NCBI RefSeq assembly: GCF_000383595.1
Contig: NZ_KB911581.1
Location: forward strand, 8,763,519 to 8,827,518
Length of the DNA: 64,000 nucleotides
DNA from: Streptomyces bottropensis ATCC 25435
Lineage (GTDB): Bacteria; Actinomycetota; Actinomycetes; Streptomycetales; Streptomycetaceae
Direction of reading: 5' to 3'
Within the stretch, counting starts at the first letter, position 1, and each line of letters opens with the position of its first letter. The notes under the pieces were generated by a model. That model was not told the DNA's origin. It saw nothing but the letters and a program-made list of their open reading frames with translations, and did not search any database. The position numbers and the translations under genes were made by a program. Below, piece after piece: positions 5,982 to 13,004 of the stretch.

Positions 5982-8575
5982 GAGAGGAACGGCAGGCCTT
6001 CGCCCGAGCCGAGTGCGTCGTCGAGGGCGAGCAGGACGCCTGCCGTGCCGGTGGCGAGGTCGGTGGACAGGCGCAGGGTCTGGTCGCCGAGGAAGGCGGG
6101 GTGGCCCGCGTAGGGGATGGCGTGCCAGCCGAAGGCGGTGAGGTGGCGGTGCAGCGCGGCCTCGGTCTGCGGACCCGGCGTTCTGTCGTGCAGTCGGCGC
6201 AGGGCGAGCGTCGCTCCCGCCCGGCCCTGGAACAGGCCCGCCTGGGCCTGGTAGGGGGAGGCCAGCGAGGAGTGGAGGAGGGGCAGGGCGTCGTGCAGGG
6301 CCGGGTCCGGGGAGGGCAGGTGCGGCAGTACGTCACTCACGACCATCGCCGTTCCCGCGCCGCCCACCGCCAGGTACGGCATCCGGCTGATGCCCGGCCC
6401 GTTCGACAGTTCGGCGAGGTCGTGGCGCAGTCCCTCCACCGCCGTGTGCAGCAGTTTCGGGTCGCCCGTCCTCTCGTACAGCCGCAGCAGGAACAGCGCC
6501 GCGCCCGTCGCGCCGTGGAGCAGACCCGGCCGGGGGCGGGCCGCGTAGCCGCCCGGGGTGCGGTCCGCGACCAGTTCCGCCAGGCGTTCGGCCGCGTCGA
6601 GGTGGCCGAAGTGGAGCAGGGAGAGGCCGATGCCGGGGAGGCCGGCGAAGAGGGAGCCGTCCACGTCGTCCAGCGGCAGGGCGAGGGCGCGGTCCAGGAC
6701 CTCGTGTGCCTCGGCCGTACGGCCGAGAGCGTCGAGGGCGTAGGCGATGCCGTGCAGGCCGTCGTAGAAGCCGGGGCGGGGTTCGGTCCAGCGGCGGACG
6801 CGTTCGGTCAGCCAGTCGGTGTGCGCGGCCGGGATCTGCGTACCGGCGCCGCCCAGGGCCCACAGGACCCCGGCGGCTCCGTGGGCGAGGGCGAGGCCGC
6901 CGCCCGGGGTGGTGAACTGGGCGATGTCGCCGGGGAAGAGGCGGTCCTCGCGGTCCGGGGTCGCGGTGGCCAGGATTCCCGCCGCGAGTGAGGCGCGCAG
7001 GGACGGCCAGTCGGCGGGGGTGAGGGTCTCGGGCCAGACGGGGGCCGGGTCGGCGGCGCTCGCGGCGGTCTCCGGGCTCGCGACGGTCTTCGGGCTCGCG
7101 ACCGTCTCCGCGTTCGCGTCGGCCTCTGTTCCCTCTGCCCCGGCGGTGTCATGGGCGGCCGTCAGGTCCGCCACCACCCGCTCCGCGAAGTCCGGCGGCA
7201 CCGGGAAGTTCTCCGTCACCAGGGTGATCAGTTGCGCTGTCTTCTCCGGGCCCCAGTTCAGCACCACCGTCAGCGGCAGGAACACCGCGAGGCGGAGGCA
7301 GCCGAGGGCGTAGCGGTCGACCGCCGGGCCCGTGCAGCCGGCCGGGGCGCGGAAGCCGGGTGCGCCGATCGACTGGGAGGCCATGGCGTCGACCGGGGTC
7401 GCCGTCTCCAGGTCGATGAAGGCGATCGAGTCGTCCGGCCGGACCAGGACGTTGTTGGGGTGCAGATCGCCGAAGACCACGCCCCGGTCGTGCATGGCCC
7501 GCACGCCCGCGTCGATCTGGTCGAGGAGGGACAGGGCCCAGGAGGTGTACGCCGTGAACGACTCGGGGGAGGCGTCGGCATCCGGGTTCAGCAGCGGGTT
7601 GGACTCGTGGATACGTGTGTGGAGCGAGGCGCCCGGCACGAACTCCCGTGCCAGGAAGTAGTGTTCGCGCCCCTTGCGGTAGTCGATCAGCGGCGGCACG
7701 CAGTCCAGTCCCGCCAGCCGCTCCAGCGCCCAGCGCTCGCGCTCCAGCCGGGTCACCGCGTCCTCGCCCTCCTCGTCGAGGCCGGCCAGCGGGCGGGCCT
7801 CCTTGAGGAGCACGGTGGCTTCGGTACCGGAGCCCTGACGCAGGTCCTGGGCCTCGTAGACGCCGCCGCCGTTGGAGAAGTGCAGCGCCCTGACCGCGCG
7901 GAACGGGAAGTCGCCCATCGTGCTCGCGTTACGGGCCGCCAGCGACTCGGCGAGGCAGTCCGGCAGCGTCACCCACGCGGGCGGCCGGAAGCCGGGGCCG
8001 CGTACGTCGGGCACGAGGCGGCCGTCCGGGTCCTCGATGCAGTGCACCGGGTCGCCCTTCGCGTCCCGGCCGAGGCGGGCGACGAAGCCGCCGTAGCGGA
8101 CGTAGAGCGGGCCGGAGCGCCAGCGCAGGTCGCTGAGGATGTACGGGCCCGGCTCGCCGCCGACCTCCGCGTCCAGGTCGACGAGCACCCGCTCCAGCTG
8201 GGGCTCGTCCAGCGGGTAGAGGGTGATGAACTTGCCGCTCGCGCCGCGATCGCCGTACTTGCTGTTGCGCCGGTTCAGGACCTCGGCGCTGCGGATGTAC
8301 TTGAAGGTGAGGCGCTCGCGTACGCAGTAGGCGCGTACGGCGTCGAGGACGCGGTCGGCGTTGTCCCGGGTCGCCGAGACGTGGATCTTCCAGCCCTGGC
8401 CGGGGAGTTGGGTGTGCGGCGGGGTCAGCACCACCCAGTCGCCGTTGACGGAGCGGGTCCAGCCGGCGGGGGCTTGTGCCACCGCGTCGGCGGGCTCGGT
8501 GGGGGCGGTGGCGGTCGCCGGGTCCTCGTAGAACGCGTTGCCCGCCTGGCAGTAGGTCACGTACCGGAGATCCAT
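5978..8575 (-). CDS. lanKC: Class III lanthipeptide synthetase (LanKC)
   Basis: An 865-residue three-domain enzyme. Residues 1-210 form the phospho-Ser/Thr lyase (YIRSAEVLNRRNSKYGDRGA, then GKFITLYP). Residues 225-460 form a Ser/Thr kinase with a Gly-rich loop (SNGGGVYEA), Lys258, a catalytic loop GVVFGDLHPNN with Asp370, and Asp388 in place of DFG. After an Ala/Thr/Pro linker (about 470-510), residues 545-865 form a LanC-like cyclase with GLHGIAYALD, GLLHGATGA and GRAGATLALR. The Cys-His zinc ligands of class I, II and IV cyclases are absent, which marks class III. The expected reaction is phosphorylation and elimination of precursor Ser/Thr to Dha/Dhb. The local precursors lack Cys, so labionin or lanthionine formation within them is not possible. 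It lies 27 bp downstream of the protease gene. Confidence 0.93.
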   Translation of the reverse strand: MDLRYVTYCQAGNAFYEDPATATAPTEPADAVAQAPAGWTRSVNGDWVVLTPPHTQLPGQGWKIHVSATRDNADRVLDAVRAYCVRERLTFKYIRSAEVLNRRNSKYGDRGASGKFITLYPLDEPQLERVLVDLDAEVGGEPGPYILSDLRWRSGPLYVRYGGFVARLGRDAKGDPVHCIEDPDGRLVPDVRGPGFRPPAWVTLPDCLAESLAARNASTMGDFPFRAVRALHFSNGGGVYEAQDLRQGSGTEATVLLKEARPLAGLDEEGEDAVTRLERERWALERLAGLDCVPPLIDYRKGREHYFLAREFVPGASLHTRIHESNPLLNPDADASPESFTAYTSWALSLLDQIDAGVRAMHDRGVVFGDLHPNNVLVRPDDSIAFIDLETATPVDAMASQSIGAPGFRAPAGCTGPAVDRYALGCLRLAVFLPLTVVLNWGPEKTAQLITLVTENFPVPPDFAERVVADLTAAHDTAGAEGTEADANAETVASPKTVASPETAASAADPAPVWPETLTPADWPSLRASLAAGILATATPDREDRLFPGDIAQFTTPGGGLALAHGAAGVLWALGGAGTQIPAAHTDWLTERVRRWTEPRPGFYDGLHGIAYALDALGRTAEAHEVLDRALALPLDDVDGSLFAGLPGIGLSLLHFGHLDAAERLAELVADRTPGGYAARPRPGLLHGATGAALFLLRLYERTGDPKLLHTAVEGLRHDLAELSNGPGISRMPYLAVGGAGTAMVVSDVLPHLPSPDPALHDALPLLHSSLASPYQAQAGLFQGRAGATLALRRLHDRTPGPQTEAALHRHLTAFGWHAIPYAGHPAFLGDQTLRLSTDLATGTAGVLLALDDALGSGEGLPFLS

Positions 8576-8602
8576 GGTCGTTCTTCCTGTGAGGGCTCTG
8601 GG

Positions 8603-10270
8603 CTACCAGCGCCAGGCCGGTGCGACGTACTTGGTGTAGAGCCACTCCCAGCCCGGGCGGCTGCCCGCGTCCAGCTGGGCCGCGCCCGAGGGGTCGGCGG
8701 GGGCACGGTCACGGCCGCCGCGCAGGTCCAGCGGAAGGCCGAGGGCCGGGGTGGGCAGGGCGTCGCTGCGGACCGGGATCAGCGCCGACAGCGGGGCCAT
8801 GGCGTCCTTGCCGTCCGCCCCGTCGACGGCGACCGTCGCGGCGCCGGTCCGGGTGCGGGTCGCGATGCCGGCGCGGTAGAGGCGTACCGGGGCGCCGGCG
8901 GTGATCAGCGCGCGGTCGGTGGACCGGGGCAGGAGCAGCGTGACGCGGCCGTCCTCGGCCGTCGTGTAGCCGCCGTTGACGGTGTACGGGACCTGGACCA
9001 GCTGCCCGAGTACGGCGAGGGCGGCCGCGGCCAGGGCGAGCACCGCGCCGAGGCGCCAGGGGCGGCCGCCCGCCGTCCGGGCCTCGCGGGCGAAGCGGCG
9101 TACCCCTCGCGCCAGGTGGTGGAGGAAGTAGCCGATGCCGCACAGGACGAGGAGCGCGCCCAGGGCGCCGAGGCGCTGGAGGCTGTCCGACCAGAGGGTG
9201 ATCGCGCCCGCCACGATGTAGAGCGGGAAAGTCATGCAGAGCAGGCCGAAGGGGACCGCCCAGCGCACACCGGGCAGGTCGCGGCGGTAGCCGGTGCCGC
9301 CGGCCAGCAGCCGGGCCAGCCATCTGCGGGCGTCGGTCATCGCCCGGTCGCGCAGATGCGGGATGTCCAGGTGGCTCATCAGCGCGATGTAGCCGTCCAG
9401 TTTCACGAACGGCAGGAGGTTGAGCACGCCGGAGAGGTAGGTGACGACGGCGTACACGAGGACCCCGTCGCGTGCCGCCGAGGCGCCCATGAACAGGGTG
9501 GCGAGGGCGGCGGCCCCGGCGATGACGGTCTGGGTGGCGATGCCGGCGAGGGCGACCCGTACCCGCTGCTCCTTGCGCGGCAGCCGCCAGCCGTCGGACA
9601 CGTCGCAGAAGAAGGCCGGCGACATGTAGAAGAGCATCATGCCCATCCGGGTCGGCCGTCCGCCGTAGTACGTGAGGACCGCGCCGTGGCCGATCTCGTG
9701 CACGGCGGTGGTGGCGAGCACCGCGCCGATCACGCAGAGGTAGAGCAGGGGTGCGAAGGGGCGCCCCAACGCGCCCTGGAGATCGGCCCCTTGGAAGGCC
9801 AGGGCGAGCAGTCCGCCGATCGTGACGGCCGATGCGGCGACGGCGGCCCCGCGGTGCGCGACGGCCGCCACGAGCGGGGCGAGGCGGGTCAGCAGCCGGT
9901 CCGGCTTGAGAAGGGTGAACTGCAGGGTGAGCGGCGGGACGAAGCGGAACCAGGAACTGCGGTCCTTCTTCGGCACTCCGTCGTCCAGCACCTTCGCCCC
10001 GGCGAGCGTCCGCACCGCCGAGCCGACGTCGGCCTGGGTCCAGGGTGCGCCGAGGGCGTCGGCCAGGTCGTCGTGGTCGCGTACGCCGTCGACGGCCCGG
10101 ACGAGGCGGGCCAGGTCCTCCTGAAGGCGGAAGTACTGGTGGCTGCCGCGCTGCACCACCCAGGGCGCGCCCGGCTCGGCCGGCTCGTGGACCACCACGT
10201 CGGGGGCGAGGCGGGGACGGGCCAGCCGCTCGGGGGCCAGTAGTACGGCACCGGCGGGTGTGCTGGACAT
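8603..10270 (-). CDS. Site-2-type (M50) intramembrane metalloprotease, probable leader peptidase
   Basis: A 555-residue membrane protein. The first 100 residues (HQYFRLQEDLARLVRAVDGV, then a DDLADAL helix and VLDDG turn) resemble a PqqD-like winged helix, a leader-peptide recognition fold. A membrane domain follows with the zinc motif HEIGH at 191-195 and a second motif NLLPFVKLDGY (Asp292), defining an M50 protease. A C-terminal soluble part with further helices continues to the end. M50 proteases of this type occur in daptide clusters and probably release the hydrophobic core from its leader at the membrane, before or during export. The start is the ATG at 10270; the frame extends upstream without signals. 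Confidence 0.88.
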   Translation of the reverse strand: MSSTPAGAVLLAPERLARPRLAPDVVVHEPAEPGAPWVVQRGSHQYFRLQEDLARLVRAVDGVRDHDDLADALGAPWTQADVGSAVRTLAGAKVLDDGVPKKDRSSWFRFVPPLTLQFTLLKPDRLLTRLAPLVAAVAHRGAAVAASAVTIGGLLALAFQGADLQGALGRPFAPLLYLCVIGAVLATTAVHEIGHGAVLTYYGGRPTRMGMMLFYMSPAFFCDVSDGWRLPRKEQRVRVALAGIATQTVIAGAAALATLFMGASAARDGVLVYAVVTYLSGVLNLLPFVKLDGYIALMSHLDIPHLRDRAMTDARRWLARLLAGGTGYRRDLPGVRWAVPFGLLCMTFPLYIVAGAITLWSDSLQRLGALGALLVLCGIGYFLHHLARGVRRFAREARTAGGRPWRLGAVLALAAAALAVLGQLVQVPYTVNGGYTTAEDGRVTLLLPRSTDRALITAGAPVRLYRAGIATRTRTGAATVAVDGADGKDAMAPLSALIPVRSDALPTPALGLPLDLRGGRDRAPADPSGAAQLDAGSRPGWEWLYTKYVAPAWRW

Positions 10271-10441
10271 GCCTGGTTCTCTCCTCGGGACGGCGGGGTG
10301 GCGGGACGGCGGGACGGCGAGATGACGGAACGGCGGGGTGGGCGGGGGTGGATCCGGTGGCTCCGCGACAGCCGGTGTCGGGGCATGCCGCCGGGCGACG
10401 TCGCGGGTGGTGTCGGTTGCGACGTCGGACGGCGGGTGAGG

Positions 10442-10502
10442 TGACGTGGGGTGCGGTGGGGCCGAGTGTGGTGGGGCCGGGTGCGGTGGGGCCCGTCCGG
10501 CG
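10442..10502. repeat. Short GTGGGGCC-type tandem repeat between cluster genes
   Basis: The 248-bp gap between the permease and protease genes carries near-tandem copies of GTGCGGTGGGGCC, with a GTGTGGTGGGGCC variant between them. No gene or clear terminator is visible in the gap. An internal promoter for the protease and LanKC genes could lie here, but I cannot identify one. Confidence 0.4.
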
Positions 10503-10518
10503 ACGGCCGGCGCTGTCG

Positions 10519-11262
10519 TCAGACGACGTCGCGCGCGGTGAACAGCTTCCGGGCGAGCAGCGCGGCGGCCGTCAGCCAGCCCACGATCACCAGCAGCGCG
10601 AGCGGCGTGGAGAGCAGGTCGGGCTTCTGGTCCCGGTAGACGGAACTCTGGGCGATCGTCATCAGGTACTTGCCGGCCTCCGGCACCAGCACCTGCACCG
10701 CCGGGTCGACGACCAGGGTCAGCGCGACGACGGTCACCACGGCCCCCACCTGGTGCCGGACGATCCAGCCGACCAGCGCGCCCCAGGGTGCGGCGAGCGT
10801 GTTGACGGCGAAGACGCCCAGCAGGATCAGCCAGGTCTCGCCGTGCCACGCGGGCTTCGTCCCGTTGGCCGCGAGGGTGCCCCACGCGGAGGCGAGGGAC
10901 AGCGCGGCGGTGAGCAACGCGGCGAGGGCGCCCACGGCGGTGGCGGTCAGCACCTTGGCGGCGAGCAGGCGGGTACGGCCGCCGCTCATCAGGACCGAGC
11001 GGCCGATGGCGCCCGAGGTGTACTCGCGGGAGACGAAGACCGCACCGAAGAGGGAGGTGAAGAGGGACATCATGAACCAGGAGCGGACGATGTCGTCGGT
11101 GACGGCGGCCCGGCCCATGGTGCCCTCCTCGATGGCCGTCACCCCCTGGGAGGCGTAACCGAGGGCACCGAGCAGGGACATCAGGACACCGCACCCGGCC
11201 AGGATCAGCCAGCCGCGGCCCGTCCAGGCCTTGGCCCATTCACCGGCGAGCAGGTTACGCAT
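10519..11262 (-). CDS. ABC-2 type transporter permease of the RiPP cluster
   Basis: A 247-residue integral membrane protein with about six hydrophobic segments (for example WLILAGCGVLMSLLGALGYA near the start and LALLVIVGWLTAAALLARKL near the end). FVSREYTSGAIGRSVLMSGG is the cytoplasmic coupling-helix region common in ABC-2 permeases of antibiotic exporters. It begins at the ATG giving MRNLLAGEW, inside the last codons of the ATPase gene (8-bp overlap), which shows the two subunits are coupled. The pair should export the mature peptide or give the producer immunity. Confidence 0.88.
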   Translation of the reverse strand: MRNLLAGEWAKAWTGRGWLILAGCGVLMSLLGALGYASQGVTAIEEGTMGRAAVTDDIVRSWFMMSLFTSLFGAVFVSREYTSGAIGRSVLMSGGRTRLLAAKVLTATAVGALAALLTAALSLASAWGTLAANGTKPAWHGETWLILLGVFAVNTLAAPWGALVGWIVRHQVGAVVTVVALTLVVDPAVQVLVPEAGKYLMTIAQSSVYRDQKPDLLSTPLALLVIVGWLTAAALLARKLFTARDVV

Positions 11263-12076
11263 GGTTCTGTCCTCCGACAGCGGATGAGGCGGTCGATGCG
11301 GCTGAAGCAGCCGAGGCGGCCGAAGCCGTCGTCGGCGAGCCGACCAGGGAGAAGAACCGGTCTTCGAGGCGTTCCCCCTCGCCCGTGCCAACGAGACCTT
11401 CGAGCGGACCGGCGTACCGCAGCGAGCTCTGGATGATCACCACGTCGTCCACGGTCTGCTCCACCTCGGAGAGCAGGTGGCTGGAGACGAGGACGGTCCT
11501 GCCCTCGTCGGCCAGGCCGCGCAGCAGGCCGCGCAGCCAGCGGATGCCGTCCGGGTCGAGGCCGTTGGCGGGCTCGTCAAGGACGAGGAGTTCGGGGTCG
11601 GGGAGCAGCGCGGTGGCGAGCGCGAGGCGCTGCTTCATGCCGGTCGAGTAGCCCTTGACGGGGCGGGAGGCCGCGTTGCCGTCGGCCAGGCCCACCAGGT
11701 CGAGAACCTCCTCGACGCGCTGCCGGGGCAGGCCCAGGGTCCGGGCCCAGATGGTGAGTTCGCGTCGGGCACTGGCGCCGGGCAGCGGCCCCACGGCGTC
11801 CATGCTGACGCCCACCCGGCGGGCGGCGTGGGGCAGTTCGGCGTAGGGGCGGCCGAAGACGGCCGCCTCGCCGGAGGTCGGCCGGCACAGGCCGAGCAGC
11901 ATCCGCAGCGAGGTGGTCTTGCCGGCTCCGTTGCGGCCGAGGAGGCCGACGATCCGGCCGGGCCGGACCTCGTACGTCAGGTCGTCGACCGCCGTGACCT
12001 CGCCGAAGCGCTTGGTCAGGCCGCGCAGGGCGACGACGGGGGCGCCGGCGGTGCTCGACGCGTTCGCGGTGCTCAA
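11255..12076 (-). CDS. ABC transporter ATP-binding protein of the RiPP cluster
   Basis: A 273-residue ATPase with Walker A GRNGAGKTT, a signature-like YSTGMKQRLALA, Walker B LLVLDEPANGLDP and an H-loop VLVSSHLL. This is the DrrA/CcmA-type subfamily that pairs with ABC-2 permeases for export or self-resistance. The C-terminus ends in an Ala/Ser/Thr-rich repeat (SAASAASAAS) of unknown purpose. Its start overlaps the stop of the 65-residue membrane protein by 4 bp, and its end overlaps the permease, so the three form one translational unit. Confidence 0.92.
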   Translation of the reverse strand: MSTANASSTAGAPVVALRGLTKRFGEVTAVDDLTYEVRPGRIVGLLGRNGAGKTTSLRMLLGLCRPTSGEAAVFGRPYAELPHAARRVGVSMDAVGPLPGASARRELTIWARTLGLPRQRVEEVLDLVGLADGNAASRPVKGYSTGMKQRLALATALLPDPELLVLDEPANGLDPDGIRWLRGLLRGLADEGRTVLVSSHLLSEVEQTVDDVVIIQSSLRYAGPLEGLVGTGEGERLEDRFFSLVGSPTTASAASAASAASTASSAVGGQNHA

Positions 12077-12270
12077 CGGCGTGCCTTCCGGAGGTTGGCG
12101 CCGATCTTGACCAGGCAGCTCAGCATGACGGCACCCAGGCCGGCCATGACGAAGATCTCGACGCCGCCCGACAGCTGCGAGGTGGCGACGGCCATGCCGA
12201 GCGGGATGAGAGCGCAGGCGAAGGCGAGGTTCTTGTTCTCGGCCGCTGCCTTGTCTCGGCTGTTGGCCAT
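12073..12270 (-). CDS. Small two-helix membrane protein of the RiPP cluster
   Basis: A 65-residue protein starting MANSRDKAAAENKNLAFACA, chosen because GGAGTC lies just upstream of this ATG. It has two hydrophobic stretches (about residues 15-35 and 38-57) and a basic tail KIGANLRKARR. It overlaps the ABC ATPase by 4 bp. Small proteins of this kind next to bacteriocin exporters often serve as immunity or transporter-accessory factors; the role here is inferred from context only. It is not a third precursor, because it lacks the shared leader motif and the terminal Thr. Confidence 0.75.
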   Translation of the reverse strand: MANSRDKAAAENKNLAFACALIPLGMAVATSQLSGGVEIFVMAGLGAVMLSCLVKIGANLRKARR

Positions 12271-12331
12271 GCTGGACTCCTTGGTCGGACTGGTGGGACT
12301 TGGGTGGGGGGAGGGGGCGGAGAACGAAGCG

Positions 12332-12392
12332 CGGATTCCGCGGTGGCGGCCCGGGGCCCTCTGCGGGCCCGGGACGCCGCCGCGGAAATCCG
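12332..12392 (-). terminator. Long GC hairpin between precursor and export genes
   Basis: A strong inverted repeat: the left arm runs from CGGATTCCGCGG to GGGGCCC, with a short loop near TCTGC, and the right arm is GGGCCC to CCGCGGAAATCCG. The stem is about 25 bp with a few mismatches or bulges. There is no T run. It sits after the precursor genes and before the transport genes, so it could be a partial terminator or an RNA-stabilising 3' structure. Either would give the precursors more transcript than the exporter genes. Confidence 0.6.
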
Positions 12393-12429
12393 TATGCGGT
12401 TCGGCCACCGCTGTCGGCTGATCGGCCGG

Positions 12430-12540
12430 GTCAGGCAGACCGCCGGATCAGGCAGACCCCCGATTCGGACAGACCGCCGATTCGGACAGACCGCCGGATC
12501 GGACAGACCTGCCGGAGGGGACAGATCTACCGGATCAGGA
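12430..12540. repeat. Degenerate tandem 17-18-bp repeats next to the second precursor gene
   Basis: About six head-to-tail copies of a 17-18-bp unit of the form TCGGACAGACCGCCGGA fill the space between the precursor stop codon (12541) and the long hairpin. Variants include TCAGGCAGACCCCCGA and GGGGACAGATCTACCGGA. The array encodes nothing convincing. It may be a slippage product or a protein- or RNA-binding array in the precursor 3' untranslated region. Confidence 0.7.
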
Positions 12541-12696
12541 TCAGGTGGCGATGACCGCGCTGGCGACGGTGCTGATCACGACGCCGGTCTTGAAGCCGCT
12601 CCAGAAGCCCGGGGCCTCCATGGCCTCCAGCTCCTGCATGCCCAGCTCCAGCGACGCGTCGAAGCCGGTCGGCTCCTGTGTGACGTTGTCCTTCAT
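12541..12696 (-). CDS. Daptide-type RiPP precursor peptide (51 aa)
   Basis: A 51-residue peptide starting MKDNVTQEPTGFDAS behind GGGAGGG. The leader contains LELGMQELEAMEAPG, identical in the second precursor. The putative core begins with FWSGFKTG, is hydrophobic and Ser/Thr-containing, and ends SAVIAT with a C-terminal Thr. There is no Cys. A final Thr, a hydrophobic helix-prone core and adjacent dehydrogenase, aminotransferase and methyltransferase genes are the marks of daptide precursors, in which Thr is converted to a dimethylated propanediamine. The adjacent LanKC may also dehydrate its Ser and Thr residues. The exact cleavage site is unknown; a position near APG-FW is plausible. Confidence 0.88.
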   Translation of the reverse strand: MKDNVTQEPTGFDASLELGMQELEAMEAPGFWSGFKTGVVISTVASAVIAT

Positions 12697-12753
12697 GTCG
12701 GTTGCCCTCCCGTTGAGTTGAGACTGGATCGAGTCGAACGAGTCTTGAGTGAA

Positions 12754-12927
12754 TCAGGTGATGATCGAGACGGCGACGCCCGTCGAGACACCGACGGCCG
12801 ACACGACCGTCGCACCGACGACGACGCCACCGGCGGTCCACCAGCCCGGGGCCTCCATGGCCTCAAGCTCCTGCATGCCCAGCTCCAGGGCGGAGCTGAA
12901 GTTGTCGTTCTCGAAGTTCTCCTGCAT
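12754..12927 (-). CDS. Daptide-type RiPP precursor peptide (57 aa)
   Basis: A 57-residue peptide starting MQENFENDNFSSA, 10 bases after a GGGGGAG Shine-Dalgarno site. It shares LELGMQELEAMEAPG with the 51-residue precursor but has a different core that begins WWTAGGVVVG and ends VAVSIIT. As in its neighbour there is no Cys and the last residue is Thr. The core is Val/Ala/Gly-rich with several Ser and Thr that LanKC could dehydrate. The two paralogous genes lie 57 bp apart, directly after the dehydrogenase gene. Two similar precursors may give two products or a two-peptide system. Confidence 0.9.
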   Translation of the reverse strand: MQENFENDNFSSALELGMQELEAMEAPGWWTAGGVVVGATVVSAVGVSTGVAVSIIT

Positions 12928-13004
12928 GGGAACTCCCCCTTTTCTCATGGTGTCGAGAGCCGTTGCTCTCTTTCCGCCCGCTCCCGGGACCGGGAGCGGA
13001 AGTC

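Noticed and set aside
5978..8575. Class IV (LanL) or class II (LanM) synthetase
   Set aside because: The lyase-kinase order excludes LanM, and the absence of Cys/His zinc ligands in the cyclase excludes LanL.
7151..10243. A 1030-codon open frame on the plus strand opposite LanKC and the protease
   Set aside because: It is antisense to two clearly conserved genes, is Gly/Arg/Val-rich without any motif, and exists because high-GC codon bias keeps the opposite strand free of stops.
12073..12270. Third RiPP precursor
   Set aside because: It has two transmembrane-like segments, a basic tail and neither the shared leader motif nor a terminal Thr.
12430..12540. CRISPR array
   Set aside because: The units are contiguous and degenerate with no unique spacers, and no cas gene is present.
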